The notes: a model not told the origin generated them from the sequence alone. DNA of 64,000 nucleotides from Pseudobacillus lumedeiriae (GCF_044891285.1 NZ_JAUIYO010000001.1:434001-498000); one strand, 5' to 3'; positions 41,316-50,412 are shown, numbered from the stretch's first letter. Translations and numbers: made by a program.

Positions 41316-43100
41316 TCATTTACTATCCGGTTCCTTCAGACTCCTAGTAATTTCTTCCGCTGTTTTTTCGGGAATGCCAATCGATCTTAATTCCTCTATC
41401 GTTGCCTCTTTCAATTTTTTCACTGAGCCGAAATGTTTTAATAACTGCTGTTTTCGTTTAGGCCCCACCCCAGCGATGTCATCCAGCACAGATTGAATCG
41501 CACTTTTCCCCCGAAGCTGACGGTGGAACGTAATGGCAAAGCGATGGACCTCATCTTGAATGCGCTGCAATAAGTAAAATTCCTGACTATTGTGGGAAAG
41601 CGGCACGATATCAAGCGGTGTACCAAATAAGAGCTGTGACGTCCGATGCTTCTCATCTTTCGCAAGACCTGCAACAGGAATGTCCAAATCTAATTCATTC
41701 AGTAAAATATCTTTTGCCGCTTCAACCTGTCCTTTCCCGCCGTCAATAATAATTAAATCCGGCAGCGGAAGCCCTTCCTTCAGCACACGGCTATAGCGGC
41801 GCCGAATCACTTCTCTCATGGAGCCATAATCATCTGGCCCTTGCACCGTTTTAATTTTGAATTTGCGGTATTCTTTTTTCGCCGGCTTGCCGTCAATAAA
41901 CACAATCAGCGCTGACACTGGATTGGTTCCCTGAATGTTTGAGTTATCAAACGCCTCAATTCGAAGCGGTGTATGGATATTCATCGCCCTTCCTAACTGC
42001 TCTACTGCTTTAATCGTCCGGTCTTCATCGCGCTCGATTAATGCAAATTTTTCCGTCAGCGCTGCTTGGGCATTACTGACAGCCAGCTTTACAAGCTCTT
42101 TCTTTCTTCCTTTTTGCGGCTTGATCATCTTTACCTCGATTAATCCTTCCGCGAGAGAATCATCTACTTTTTCCGGCAGTAAAATCTCTTTCGGCTTAAA
42201 ATGATTCGGCTGGTCATAAAATTGACCAAGATATGTCAAAAACTCTTCTTCCGGCTCATCATAAATAGGAAACAAGGAAACATCGCGCTCAATCAGCTTC
42301 CCTTGGCGGACGAAAAATACTTGTACACACATCCAGCCTTTGTCGACAGCATAGCCGAATACATCACGGTCTATCAGATCGGTCATATTAATCTTCTGCT
42401 TTTCCATCGTTGCTTCAATATAAGCGATTTGATCCCGAAATTCCTTCGCCCGCTCAAATTCAAGATTTTCCGCTGCTTCATTCATCTTTGCGGTCAGCTG
42501 TTCTTTCACTGCTTGATGGCCTCCGTTTAAAAAACGAGCAATTTCATTCGTCATTTCCTTGTACTGCGCTTCTGTTATTTCCTTCACACAAGGAGCAAGA
42601 CACTGTCCCATATGATAGTAAAGACATACCCGATCCGGTAAATTCAAACATTTTCTAAGCGGATACAGCCGGTCAAGCAGCTTTTTTGTTTCGGTGGCTG
42701 CGTAGGCGTTCGGATAAGGACCGAAATATTTCGCTTTGTCTTTTTTGACTTTGCGGGTAATGATCAGCCGAGGATGTCTTTCTGCAGTCAGCTTAATAAA
42801 TGGGTAGCTTTTATCATCCTTCAGCATAATATTATATTTTGGATCATGCTTTTTAATTAAATTTAGCTCAAGGATTAATGCTTCCAAATTAGATGAAGTA
42901 ATAATATACTCAAAATCTTCTATTTCCCCGACGAGACGCTGTGTTTTCGCATCGTGTGAACCGGTAAAATAGGAGCGTACCCGATTTTTCAATACTTTTG
43001 CCTTGCCGACATAAATCACCGTTCCCTGCCGGTCTTTCATTAAATAGCAGCCCGGCTGGTCCGGGAGCAGTGCCAGCTTGTTTTTGATATTCTGATTCAT
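41316..43100 (-). CDS. uvrC: Excinuclease ABC subunit C
   Basis: A 594-residue nuclease making both incisions in nucleotide excision repair. GIY-YIG nuclease domain at residues about 10-95 (GCYLMKDRQGTVIYVGKAKV), UVR motif (NLEFERAKEFRDQIAYIE, near 200), the RNase H-like domain with IEAFDNSNIQGTNPVSALIV and LIIIDGGKGQ (near 370 and 450), and a C-terminal double helix-hairpin-helix (DDIAGVGPKRKQQLLKHFGS, near 545). I start at the ATG 43100 with GGAGGTGGGAAA upstream. It follows trxA through a terminator, as in B. subtilis. Confidence 0.97.
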   Translation of the reverse strand: MNQNIKNKLALLPDQPGCYLMKDRQGTVIYVGKAKVLKNRVRSYFTGSHDAKTQRLVGEIEDFEYIITSSNLEALILELNLIKKHDPKYNIMLKDDKSYPFIKLTAERHPRLIITRKVKKDKAKYFGPYPNAYAATETKKLLDRLYPLRKCLNLPDRVCLYYHMGQCLAPCVKEITEAQYKEMTNEIARFLNGGHQAVKEQLTAKMNEAAENLEFERAKEFRDQIAYIEATMEKQKINMTDLIDRDVFGYAVDKGWMCVQVFFVRQGKLIERDVSLFPIYDEPEEEFLTYLGQFYDQPNHFKPKEILLPEKVDDSLAEGLIEVKMIKPQKGRKKELVKLAVSNAQAALTEKFALIERDEDRTIKAVEQLGRAMNIHTPLRIEAFDNSNIQGTNPVSALIVFIDGKPAKKEYRKFKIKTVQGPDDYGSMREVIRRRYSRVLKEGLPLPDLIIIDGGKGQVEAAKDILLNELDLDIPVAGLAKDEKHRTSQLLFGTPLDIVPLSHNSQEFYLLQRIQDEVHRFAITFHRQLRGKSAIQSVLDDIAGVGPKRKQQLLKHFGSVKKLKEATIEELRSIGIPEKTAEEITRSLKEPDSK

Positions 43101-43160
43101 TTTCCCACCTCCCGGACAATTTCTTTTTCCATGCTGTTCATTCATCACATTCTTACAAAA

Positions 43161-43191
43161 AACCGCCTTCCGCTTAGGGCAGAAGACGGTT
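43161..43191 (-). terminator. Rho-independent terminator of trxA
   Basis: On the minus strand AACCGTCTTCTGCCCTAAGC then GGAAGGCGGTT and TTTTTTG, in the trxA-uvrC gap, so uvrC depends on readthrough or its own promoter. Confidence 0.85.
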
Positions 43192-43205
43192 TTCTCATAT
43201 TAAGA

Positions 43206-43520
43206 TTAAGCGTGTTTGTTCACAAGCTCAGCAAGTGCTTCTTTCGGTTGGAAGCCGATCACTTTATCGACAGGCTGGCCGTCTTTGAATAAAATAAGCG
43301 TTGGAATACTCATAACACCGAATTTTCCAGCTGTTTCTTGATTTTCATCCACGTCAATTTTGACAATTTTCACTTTTTCCGCCAATTCTGTATCGAGTTC
43401 TTCCAATACAGGAGCGATCATTTTACAAGGTCCGCACCACGGAGCCCAGAAGTCTGCCAGCACAAGTCCGCTAGCTGTTTCATCAGTAAAGTTTTGGTCA
43501 GTCGCTTTTACAATTGCCAT
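43206..43520 (-). CDS. trxA: Thioredoxin
   Basis: A 104-residue thioredoxin. The redox site is LADFWAPWCGPCKMIAPVLE (CGPC at residues 29-32), with the cis-proline loop GVMSIPTLILFKDG (near 73). It is the main dithiol reductant for ribonucleotide reductase and other targets. CTTTAGGAGGTTTTTTGAA precedes the ATG, and an extended -10 (TGCTATACT, 43557-43565) is visible 37 nt upstream. It lies between etfA and uvrC, as in B. subtilis. Confidence 0.98.
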   Translation of the reverse strand: MAIVKATDQNFTDETASGLVLADFWAPWCGPCKMIAPVLEELDTELAEKVKIVKIDVDENQETAGKFGVMSIPTLILFKDGQPVDKVIGFQPKEALAELVNKHA

Positions 43521-43643
43521 TTCAAAAAACCTCCTAAAGTTACATATATTACGGTCAGTATAGCACCTATTAGAAACGGATGCTATTTTTTTGCTTCATT
43601 TCTTACTTTCCCCTTTTGTCCTCCCTTTACTCTTTCATTCTGA

Positions 43644-43727
43644 ATAGCTTCGTTAAAACTCCCTTTGTTGATTTCCGCTCCAATCAACAAAGGGGCCGCA
43701 TCAATACTAGCCTTTAACATAGCTTTT
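43644..43727 (+). repeat. Dispersed palindromic repeat family B, copy 6
   Basis: Outer arm AATAGCTTCGTTAAAACTCC, core CTTTGTTGATTTCCGCTCCA then ATCAACAAAG, and outer arm TTTAACATAGCT. It is the clearest copy: the core CTTTGTTGATT/AATCAACAAAG is an 11-bp perfect inverted repeat. It lies in the etfA-trxA gap, which otherwise holds the etfA terminator and the trxA promoter. Confidence 0.85.
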
Positions 43728-43764
43728 TGAACAACTGCAGAACATAAGTAAAAAACCTCACTCT

Positions 43765-43795
43765 AAAAAGCTGATGCACCGGGCACCAGCTTTTT
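43765..43795 (-). terminator. Rho-independent terminator of the fad-etf operon
   Basis: On the minus strand AAAAAGCTGGTGCCCGGTGC then ATCAGCTTTTT, just after the etfA stop. Confidence 0.88.
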
Positions 43796-43805
43796 CACAT
43801 CCTAT

Positions 43806-44786
43806 TTAGGAAGAAGCGATTTTCAGTTTTTTAAACTCTTCTGTCAGCATGGGAACGACTTCGAACAAGTCCCCGACAATGCCGTAGTCCGCTACATTGA
43901 AAATGCTCGCTTCCGGATCTTTATTAATCGCGACAATGACTTTCGAATTGGACATTCCCGCCAAGTGCTGAATCGCTCCCGAAATGCCACAGGCAATATA
44001 AAGATCCGGTGTCACGACTTTCCCTGTCTGGCCAATTTGCAGTGAGTAGTCACAATAATCAGCGTCACATGCACCGCGGGAAGCACCGACGGCACCGCCA
44101 AGTACATGAGCGAGCTCCTGCAGCGGCTTAAAACCATCTGCACTTTTCACACCGCGCCCGCCGGCGACAATCACTTTTGCCTCCGACAAATCGACCCCTT
44201 TTTCTGTTTTACGGACAACTTCCTGGATAATCGTGCGGATATCCTTAATATCTGCTGATACAGAAGATACGTTTCCGGAACGGGATTGATCTTTTTCAAG
44301 CGGCGCAATATTGTTTGGACGAATGGACGCCATGATAAGACCGGCGCTCACTTTTTTCTTTTCAAAAGCTTTTCCCGAGTAGATCGGGCGGGTGAAGACG
44401 ATACTGTCTCCTTCTTCTTCCACTGCTGTTGCATCTGAGATGAGGCCCGCTCCGAGACGGGAAGCGACCTTCGGCGATAAATCTTTGCCCAGCGCTGTAT
44501 GGCCAAAAAGAATACCTTCTGGGTTTTCCTGATTCACAACGGCAAGCAGCGCTTGCGAAAACCCATCGGATGTGTATTGTGATAATTTTTCATCTTCCAC
44601 CGTCACCGCACGGTCCGCACCGTAATGAATAAGCTGCTCTGCCAATCCGCTTACTGATTGGCCAATAAGCACACCGATCACTTCGCCTCCCTGTGCCACT
44701 TTCTTTCCAGCGGCGATCGCTTCAAAAGACACATTCCTTAACGTTCCGTCCCGTACTTCTCCCAATACCAATATTTTTTTCGCCAT
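43806..44786 (-). CDS. etfA: Electron transfer flavoprotein alpha subunit
   Basis: A 326-residue FAD-binding subunit of ETF, which takes electrons from acyl-CoA dehydrogenases. The C-terminal FAD domain is clear: IVAGGRGVKSADGFKPLQEL (near residue 208), ALGGAVGASR-like LGGAVGASRGACDADY, QIGQTGKVVTPDLYIACGIS (near 255), GAIQHLAGMSNSKVIVAINK and DPEASIFNVADYGIVGDL. Last gene of fadR-fadB-etfB-etfA, 24 nt after etfB. Confidence 0.97.
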   Translation of the reverse strand: MAKKILVLGEVRDGTLRNVSFEAIAAGKKVAQGGEVIGVLIGQSVSGLAEQLIHYGADRAVTVEDEKLSQYTSDGFSQALLAVVNQENPEGILFGHTALGKDLSPKVASRLGAGLISDATAVEEEGDSIVFTRPIYSGKAFEKKKVSAGLIMASIRPNNIAPLEKDQSRSGNVSSVSADIKDIRTIIQEVVRKTEKGVDLSEAKVIVAGGRGVKSADGFKPLQELAHVLGGAVGASRGACDADYCDYSLQIGQTGKVVTPDLYIACGISGAIQHLAGMSNSKVIVAINKDPEASIFNVADYGIVGDLFEVVPMLTEEFKKLKIASS

Positions 44787-44810
44787 ATTTATCCCCTCCC
44801 GCCTAGTTTG

Positions 44811-45584
44811 TTAAATGACTTTTGTCTCTGTATGAAGTGCATGAATCAATTCTTTCACTTGATCACTTAAATCGCCCTTTAAAATGCGTCCTGCAGCCTT
44901 TTGCGGCGGCAAAAAGATATCAATCGTCTCTGTTTTCGCTTGTACATCCTCTTCATCCAGATTCAAATCATCTAACTCTAGTTCATCGAGCGGCTTTTTC
45001 CTTGCCTTCATAATGCCCGGCAGCGATGGGTAGCGCGGATCATTCAGCCCTTGCTGAGCCGTTACGAGCAGCGGCAGCGTCGTCTGAATTTTCTCTGAAT
45101 CTCCTTCCACATCACGAATGACTGTCACTGTCTCACCGTCAATTTCAATACCGGTGATCGTCGTCACATATGGAATGCCAAGCTGATCCGCCACACGCGG
45201 ACCGACTTGACCGCTGCCGCCATCAATCGCCACATTGCCGGCAATGATTAAGTCTGCACCTTTGTCTTTTAAGTATTCCGCCAGAATAGCTGCTGTTGTA
45301 TATTGATCACTCTCTTCAATATCATCTTCTATATTAATAAGTACAGCCCTATCTGCTCCCATTGCAAGTGCGGTACGCAGCTGCTTTTCTGCCTCTTCAC
45401 AACCGACGGACACAACGGTTACTTCGCCGCCTTTGTCATCGCGAATTTGGATCGCTTCCTCAACCGCGTACTCATCATACGGGTTGATGATGAACTCCGC
45501 ACCGTCTTCTTGGATCGCACCATTTTTCACACTGATTTTTTCTTCCGTATCAAATGTTCTCTTTAACAGTACGTAAATGTTCAT
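44811..45584 (-). CDS. etfB: Electron transfer flavoprotein beta subunit
   Basis: A 257-residue AMP-binding subunit of ETF. It begins MNIYVLLKRTFDTEEKI, with NPYDEYAVEEAIQIRD (near residue 35), ALAMGADRAVLI (near 72), the AMP-site block GNVAIDGGSGQVGPRVADQL (near 116) and the recognition-loop segment LPSLPGIMKARKKPLDE-like PRYPSLPGIMKARKKPL (near 180). GGAGGGGAAAGC precedes the ATG. It forms a heterodimer with the neighbouring etfA product. Confidence 0.97.
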   Translation of the reverse strand: MNIYVLLKRTFDTEEKISVKNGAIQEDGAEFIINPYDEYAVEEAIQIRDDKGGEVTVVSVGCEEAEKQLRTALAMGADRAVLINIEDDIEESDQYTTAAILAEYLKDKGADLIIAGNVAIDGGSGQVGPRVADQLGIPYVTTITGIEIDGETVTVIRDVEGDSEKIQTTLPLLVTAQQGLNDPRYPSLPGIMKARKKPLDELELDDLNLDEEDVQAKTETIDIFLPPQKAAGRILKGDLSDQVKELIHALHTETKVI

Positions 45585-45639
45585 GCTTTCCCCTCCTGCT
45601 TTGGTCGTTTTCCAAACGGCAAATACTTTTCTGAAAAAA

Positions 45640-46413
45640 CTAATTACCTGTAAACTTCGGCTGGCGCTTCTCTATAAATGCACCAATTCCTTCTTTAGCA
45701 TCTTGGGATTGGAACACTTCTCCGAAAAGTTCGGCTTCTCTTGCCGCTCCTTCGTAGTACTGGGCATGCTTAGAATAATTCATCAGTTCAATGGCTGCTT
45801 TCATGCTGACTGGACTTTTTAAAGATATTTTCGCAGCCATTTCCCGGGCTTTTGTGAGCAGCTCCTCCTCCGGAAATGCATGATTAGCTAGTCCCCACTG
45901 TACAGCTTCCATGCCGGATATCGGCTCACTCGTCAGAAGCAGCTCTGCCGCCTTGGCCGCTCCTATATAACGAGGCAAACGCTGGGAACCTGCAAACCCT
46001 GGGACCAATCCAAGTGAAAGTTCAGGCAATCCGAGCTTTGCCTGTTCCGAGACGAGTCGTATATGACAGCTCATCGCCAGCTCCAATCCACCGCCTAGTG
46101 CAGCTCCATGAATCGCAGCGATGACCGGCTTTGAAAATGTTTCAATTCGTTCAAACACCTGTTGTCCCCGCAGCGCAAGCTTCGAAAACTCTTTGCCATT
46201 TTTCACTGTTGTAAATTCTTTAATATCAGCGCCAGCTGAAAAAAACCTGCCTTCACCGCTGATCAGAACGACGCGCACTTCCTTGTCCTGTTCAATCTCA
46301 TTGAACGCTTGCTCAATGTCAGCGATTAACGCGCTTGAAAGGGCATTTGCAGGCGGTCTCTGAATAAGTATTTCAGCTGTCCGCCCTTCTCTTTTCCAGG
46401 ATATGTATTCCAT
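45640..46413 (-). CDS. fadB: Enoyl-CoA hydratase
   Basis: A 257-residue crotonase hydrating trans-2-enoyl-CoA in beta-oxidation. The first oxyanion block FFSAGADIKEF (near residue 60) and second AAIHGAALGGGLELAMSCHI (near 97) are present, together with the catalytic glutamate regions (GGGLELAM and KLGLPELSLGLVPGFAGSQR). It lies between fadR and etfB, corresponding to B. subtilis ysiB/fadB. An AAGGGGGG ribosome-binding site lies 11 bases before the ATG. Confidence 0.94.
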   Translation of the reverse strand: MEYISWKREGRTAEILIQRPPANALSSALIADIEQAFNEIEQDKEVRVVLISGEGRFFSAGADIKEFTTVKNGKEFSKLALRGQQVFERIETFSKPVIAAIHGAALGGGLELAMSCHIRLVSEQAKLGLPELSLGLVPGFAGSQRLPRYIGAAKAAELLLTSEPISGMEAVQWGLANHAFPEEELLTKAREMAAKISLKSPVSMKAAIELMNYSKHAQYYEGAAREAELFGEVFQSQDAKEGIGAFIEKRQPKFTGN

Positions 46414-46446
46414 CTCCTGTCATTCCCCCCTTATGTTCGATACCAA

Positions 46447-47031
46447 TCAACGAATAGAAAAACCATTTAACAGCAGATTTCCTACTTCAGGAGCAAGAGC
46501 CGGAAGGTCATACTTTTGTTCGTTCATGACCCAGGTAGTCACTGTTTCATCTATCGTCCCAAAAATCATTTGTCTAGCAAGCAGGACATTTAATGATGAC
46601 CGGAATTCCCCTTTCTCGACCCCTTCCTTCAACACTTCGTCAATGAGCTGCATATACTCCTTCAGCACCGCATTAATTTTCAAACGAAGCTCTTTATTCG
46701 ATTGTCTAAGCTCCAATTGAGTCACCACAGCTAAATGCCGATCTTCTGCCAACATAGTAAAATGATGTTCTACTAATAACATTAACTTCTCTGCAGCTGT
46801 GCTTTTTCCTGCCAGCGCTTTTTGAATTTCTTCTACAAAACTGCCCATTTTCTCTCGAAATAACGAAATTAAAATATCTTCTTTATTCTTAAAATATAAA
46901 TAAATGGTGCCGTCTGCGACGCCGGCTTGCTTCGCTATTTTTGACACTTGAGCTTGGTGATAGCCATTTTCCGCGATCGCTACAACAGCAGCATTAATAA
47001 TTTGATGGTATTTCGGTTTATTTCGTTTCAC
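46447..47031 (-). CDS. fadR: Fatty-acid degradation repressor FadR (TetR family)
   Basis: A 194-residue TetR repressor of beta-oxidation genes that releases DNA on binding long-chain acyl-CoA. The helix-turn-helix is KYHQIINAAVVAIAENGYHQ, then AQVSKIAKQAGVADGTIYLY and FKNKEDILISLFREKMG, almost as in B. subtilis FadR, whose length it equals. The GTG at 47031 follows GGGAGGATCACCCT; the longer open frame crosses the promoter. The gene has its own promoter with a FadR operator, so it probably represses itself. Confidence 0.96.
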   Translation of the reverse strand: MKRNKPKYHQIINAAVVAIAENGYHQAQVSKIAKQAGVADGTIYLYFKNKEDILISLFREKMGSFVEEIQKALAGKSTAAEKLMLLVEHHFTMLAEDRHLAVVTQLELRQSNKELRLKINAVLKEYMQLIDEVLKEGVEKGEFRSSLNVLLARQMIFGTIDETVTTWVMNEQKYDLPALAPEVGNLLLNGFSIR

Positions 47032-47067
47032 AGGGTGATCCTCCCGCCCTCTCAATATTTTCCAAAA

Positions 47068-47085
47068 TGAATGACTATTCATTCA
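47068..47085. promoter_or_regulatory. FadR operator
   Basis: TGAATGACTATTCATTCA agrees with the known Bacillus FadR box (TGAATGAnTAnTCATTCA type). It starts seven bases after the -10 of the fadR promoter, spanning the expected transcription start. Confidence 0.88.
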
Positions 47086-47091
47086 TGGTTT

Positions 47092-47120
47092 ATATTATCG
47101 TTTTGTCTATAAAGAGTCAA
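47092..47120 (-). promoter_or_regulatory. Sigma-A promoter of fadR-fadB-etfBA
   Basis: On the minus strand TTGACT, 17-bp spacer, TAATAT, in the lcfA-fadR gap, 61 nt before the fadR GTG and just ahead of the FadR box. Confidence 0.78.
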
Positions 47121-47152
47121 GAGAGGGACGAGTGTTTCTTTCATTATTTCAG

Positions 47153-48841
47153 TCATTTCGTTTTCTCTTGCTTTGCTCTCTCTTCATCTATTAATACACG
47201 TCGTAAAATTTTGCCAACAGCTGTTTTTGGCAGCTCCTCTCTGAATTCATAAATTCTCGGCACTTTATAAGCGGCTAAGTATGTTCTTACAAATTGGTTT
47301 AATTCTTCTTCAGTTGTTGAGTACCCTTCCCTTAAGACGATATATGCTTTCACCGTCTCTCCCCAATAAGGGTGTGGCACACCTACAACCACTGCTTCCT
47401 GCACCGCTTCATGTTCATACAATACTTCTTCCACTTCTCTCGGATAAATGTTGTAACCGCCAGAAATAATCATGTCTTTCTTTCTATCAATAATAAAGAA
47501 ATAGCCTTTGTCGTCCATATAGCCGATATCCCCTGTCAACAGCCAGCCATCTTTAAATGTCATTTCTGTTTCTTCCGGACGATTCCAGTATCCCTTCATC
47601 ACTTGCGGCCCTTTAATAATAATTTCTCCAATCTCTCCCGGAGGAAGGATCTCTCCTGTACCCATAGATAAAATAGCTGCCTCTGTATCCGGCCATGGGA
47701 CACCGATGCTGCCTTTCACCTGCTCACGATCCCATAGAAAATTCGAATGTGTAACAGGCGATGTTTCGGATAACCCGTATCCTTCTACTAACTTGCCGCC
47801 GGTAGCCTTCTCGAATTTCTTCTGCACTTCAATAGGAAGAGGGGCTGATCCGCTGAGGCATGCGCGAATAGAAGATAAGTCATATTTGTGCAGATCAGGG
47901 TCATTCAATAACGCAATATAAATAGTAGGAGCACCTGGAAATAAAGTAGGCCGCTGCTTGTGAACTGTCTTCAATGTCATCTTTACGTCAAACTTTGGGA
48001 GAAGCACCATCTTATAAGCCTGCATAATGGATAAGATCATCACAGTCGTCATACCGTATACATGAAAAAACGGAATAAGCCCCAGCATCACTTCCTCTCC
48101 CTTCTTGCACTTATACAGCCAAGAAGCACACATGGAAGTGTTCGCTATCAAATTTTTATGAGTTAACATGACACCTTTCGGCAGTCCTGTCGTCCCTCCC
48201 GTATACTGAAGCAGTGCAATATCTTCGTCAAAGTCGAAAGGAATATCTAATTCTTCCGCTCTCTCTGAAGCGATAATGCGCTTAAACTCATGGTTCGTTC
48301 CCCGCTCTTCTACTTGAACTTTCAGGCCCGTCTGTTTTGCCTGTATAAAAGGATAAAGAATGTTTTTTGGAAAAGGCAAATAATCTTTCACAGCCGTTAC
48401 AATGATATGTTTTAAATCCGTGCGATCCATCACCTGCTGTACACGGGGATATAAAATATCCAATGTAATCATCACTTTACAACTTGAATCTTTCAGCTGG
48501 TATTCTATTTCACTTTCTGTATAAAGCGGATTTGTTTGAACGACGACACCACCAGCATATAAAATGCCAAAATAACTAATAACTGCCTGCGGTCCATTCG
48601 GAAGCATAATTCCTACCCGATCGCCTTTTTCAACACCGAGCTTCTTCAAATAACAGCCCACTTTTAAAGATGATTCATATACTTCCTGAAACGTCAACTC
48701 TTTTCCCATAAAATGAATGGCTGTTTTAGCAGGATAATCTCTTGCTGCTTTCGTCAGATATGCTTGAACCGGTTGTTCTTCATAGGCAAGCGTTGCCGGT
48801 ATTTCCTCTGGATACTGTGCAAGCCAAGGCCGATCGTCCAT
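47153..48841 (-). CDS. lcfA: Long-chain fatty-acid--CoA ligase
   Basis: A 562-residue AMP-forming acyl-CoA synthetase activating fatty acids for beta-oxidation. The P-loop LLQYTGGTTGLPKGVMLTHK (near residue 210), the A5 motif VEGYGLSETSPVTH (near 350), A7 LLTGDIGYMDDKGYFFIIDR (near 433) and A10 PKTAVGKILRRVL near the end are all present. GGAGGGATAAAA precedes the ATG. It heads the fad cluster, as in B. subtilis lcfA-fadR-fadB-etfB-etfA, with its own promoter upstream. Confidence 0.97.
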   Translation of the reverse strand: MDDRPWLAQYPEEIPATLAYEEQPVQAYLTKAARDYPAKTAIHFMGKELTFQEVYESSLKVGCYLKKLGVEKGDRVGIMLPNGPQAVISYFGILYAGGVVVQTNPLYTESEIEYQLKDSSCKVMITLDILYPRVQQVMDRTDLKHIIVTAVKDYLPFPKNILYPFIQAKQTGLKVQVEERGTNHEFKRIIASERAEELDIPFDFDEDIALLQYTGGTTGLPKGVMLTHKNLIANTSMCASWLYKCKKGEEVMLGLIPFFHVYGMTTVMILSIMQAYKMVLLPKFDVKMTLKTVHKQRPTLFPGAPTIYIALLNDPDLHKYDLSSIRACLSGSAPLPIEVQKKFEKATGGKLVEGYGLSETSPVTHSNFLWDREQVKGSIGVPWPDTEAAILSMGTGEILPPGEIGEIIIKGPQVMKGYWNRPEETEMTFKDGWLLTGDIGYMDDKGYFFIIDRKKDMIISGGYNIYPREVEEVLYEHEAVQEAVVVGVPHPYWGETVKAYIVLREGYSTTEEELNQFVRTYLAAYKVPRIYEFREELPKTAVGKILRRVLIDEERAKQEKTK

Positions 48842-48887
48842 TTTTATCCCTCCACATCCATTTTGAATGTTGAAAATATTGCACTCA

Positions 48888-48917
48888 ATTATAAACTATT
48901 CATGAAGGCCTTGCCAA
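48888..48917 (-). promoter_or_regulatory. lcfA promoter with degenerate FadR-like site
   Basis: On the minus strand TTGGCA, 18-bp spacer, TATAAT. The spacer and -10 contain TTCATGAATAGTTTATAA (48889-48906), which keeps 12 of 18 positions of the FadR box, so FadR may bind weakly here. Confidence 0.6.
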
Positions 48918-49038
48918 ATGTTAAAAAAGCAAAGCCTTTTCATGAAGTAGTCGTATTTTTAAGAACTAGAGAGAGGGAATACGGCTAATTCAGCCCGTTT
49001 CGATTGATGCTCTATCGTTATGTTTAACCTTGGATTTA

Positions 49039-49914
49039 CTAATAAAAAGCTCCTTTTATTTCAATCGCTTCGGATGAAAATATACGCACAGTCATTTTGC
49101 CATGTTTTGATGCTGCACGAATCAAGATGGGCTGATTGTATTGATTTTTGAATACAAAATCCGGTCCCCACCAACTGACTGTAGCATCTTTGCCAGGAGG
49201 GACATATGGCACCCTTCTACTGTGTGAGTAGCGTTCAATGATTTGTACTCCTTTTAAATTTACTGCGTTAAACAATGTGGAAGAAACTTGGCATATGCCT
49301 CCGCCAATATCCTCCGCAAGTTCACCTCTTACAATAACCGGTGCGCGCTTATAGCCTCTTTCTTTCGTGCGCCTTCCGACAACATCATTAAAAGAAAACT
49401 TCTCCCCCGGGAAAACGACATGATTATCAATGGCTTTTGCTGCCAAAACAATGTTATGGGAACGTTCCTTATTATTCTCCCTATAATAAGTTGTAAAACG
49501 GCCGACCTCCTTCGTACTAATTTCCGCCAAAAGCTCACTATCCACTTTTGGATAAATGCTCTTTGTTGGAACATGTATAACACCTGATTCGTTTCCATAG
49601 TAAAAGGAATAAAATTGTTCTAGAAATGTTTGCCGATCAAGAATTGTTCCCAGCTCGGCCGGAACAATGGTTCCTTTGTCATCCAGCCGCGCATTAACTG
49701 GTTCCCTATAGACTTGTTTACTTAAACGCTCCATCAATAAGTGCAATTTTTCTTGATCAATCCATACCTCGCCAATCGGGGAAAGAGAAAAATGCTGATG
49801 CATAATGGTTTCACTGTTCGTTTGATCTGTAACGATGAGTCTTTGAGCTGAGGGTTGATGGGGGGGAACTGCCGCCAATAGCAAAAGAACCATACAAATC
49901 ATTTTCTTTATCAT
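49039..49914 (-). CDS. Secreted VanW-domain protein
   Basis: A 291-residue exported protein. A signal peptide (MIKKMICMVLLLLAAVPP and following) is followed by an N-terminal YoaR-like region and a VanW domain (about 150-275) with HNIVLAAKAIDNHVVFPGEK, FSFNDVVGRRTKERGYKRAP, EDIGGGICQVSSTLFNAVNL and WWGPDFVFKN. VanW is an accessory in some vancomycin clusters but has no defined activity, and no resistance genes lie nearby. AGGAGGTAATGGA precedes the ATG at 49914. It is the first gene of an insert between lcfA and yshE relative to B. subtilis. Confidence 0.88.
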   Translation of the reverse strand: MIKKMICMVLLLLAAVPPHQPSAQRLIVTDQTNSETIMHQHFSLSPIGEVWIDQEKLHLLMERLSKQVYREPVNARLDDKGTIVPAELGTILDRQTFLEQFYSFYYGNESGVIHVPTKSIYPKVDSELLAEISTKEVGRFTTYYRENNKERSHNIVLAAKAIDNHVVFPGEKFSFNDVVGRRTKERGYKRAPVIVRGELAEDIGGGICQVSSTLFNAVNLKGVQIIERYSHSRRVPYVPPGKDATVSWWGPDFVFKNQYNQPILIRAASKHGKMTVRIFSSEAIEIKGAFY

Positions 49915-50010
49915 TCCATTACCTCCTCGTCCTAGTATTAGTTGAAGAGACGATTTCATGTATGAAAAAGAGTATCGGCTCATTTACTAAGGGCGGCTAT
50001 TTTAACTGCC

Positions 50011-50325
50011 TTAATCCCTTGCTAACGTAACATATAATGTTGTGTTTACATTGCTGTCATTTTTAAAGGAAAGCACTTCTTCACCGCGGCAATGAACAAT
50101 ATCACCTTTTTCAGCTAAAAAGCTTTTACTGTCTACAGTAAATGTGCCGCTCCCTTCCCATACAACGACATATACGTCGGCATTTGGATGAGGGTGCGGA
50201 GGAAGCGCCTGACCCGGCTGAAAATTTAGAACGAAGGCCATCGATTTCCCTCCGCTTTTCACGACGTTTCGAGTAAACTTCTCATCTGAAAAGGTCACAT
50301 AATTCATCATTGATTGCTTATCCAT
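50011..50325 (-). CDS. Small cupin-domain protein
   Basis: A 104-residue single-domain cupin. Motif 1 is PPHPHPNADVYVVVWEGSGT (His-rich metal site, near residue 42-60) and motif 2 is EKGDIVHCRGEEVLSF (near 70). It is likely a beta-barrel with a metal ion; substrate or role is not evident. The ATG at 50325 has GAGGAGAGTTTTTT upstream. It lies between the cstA terminator and the VanW gene on the same strand, so it probably has its own promoter. Confidence 0.8.
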   Translation of the reverse strand: MDKQSMMNYVTFSDEKFTRNVVKSGGKSMAFVLNFQPGQALPPHPHPNADVYVVVWEGSGTFTVDSKSFLAEKGDIVHCRGEEVLSFKNDSNVNTTLYVTLARD

Positions 50326-50382
50326 AAAAAACTCTCCTCCTCACAAAACATCATTTCCTCCCATTCAGATTTTCATAAAAAA

Positions 50383-50412
50383 GGACGGGTGTCAATGGAC
50401 CGACACCCGTCC
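50383..50412 (-). terminator. Rho-independent terminator of cstA
   Basis: GGACGGGTGTC-AATGGACC-GACACCCGTCC, followed on the minus strand by TTTTTTATG, a few bases after the cstA stop. Confidence 0.9.
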
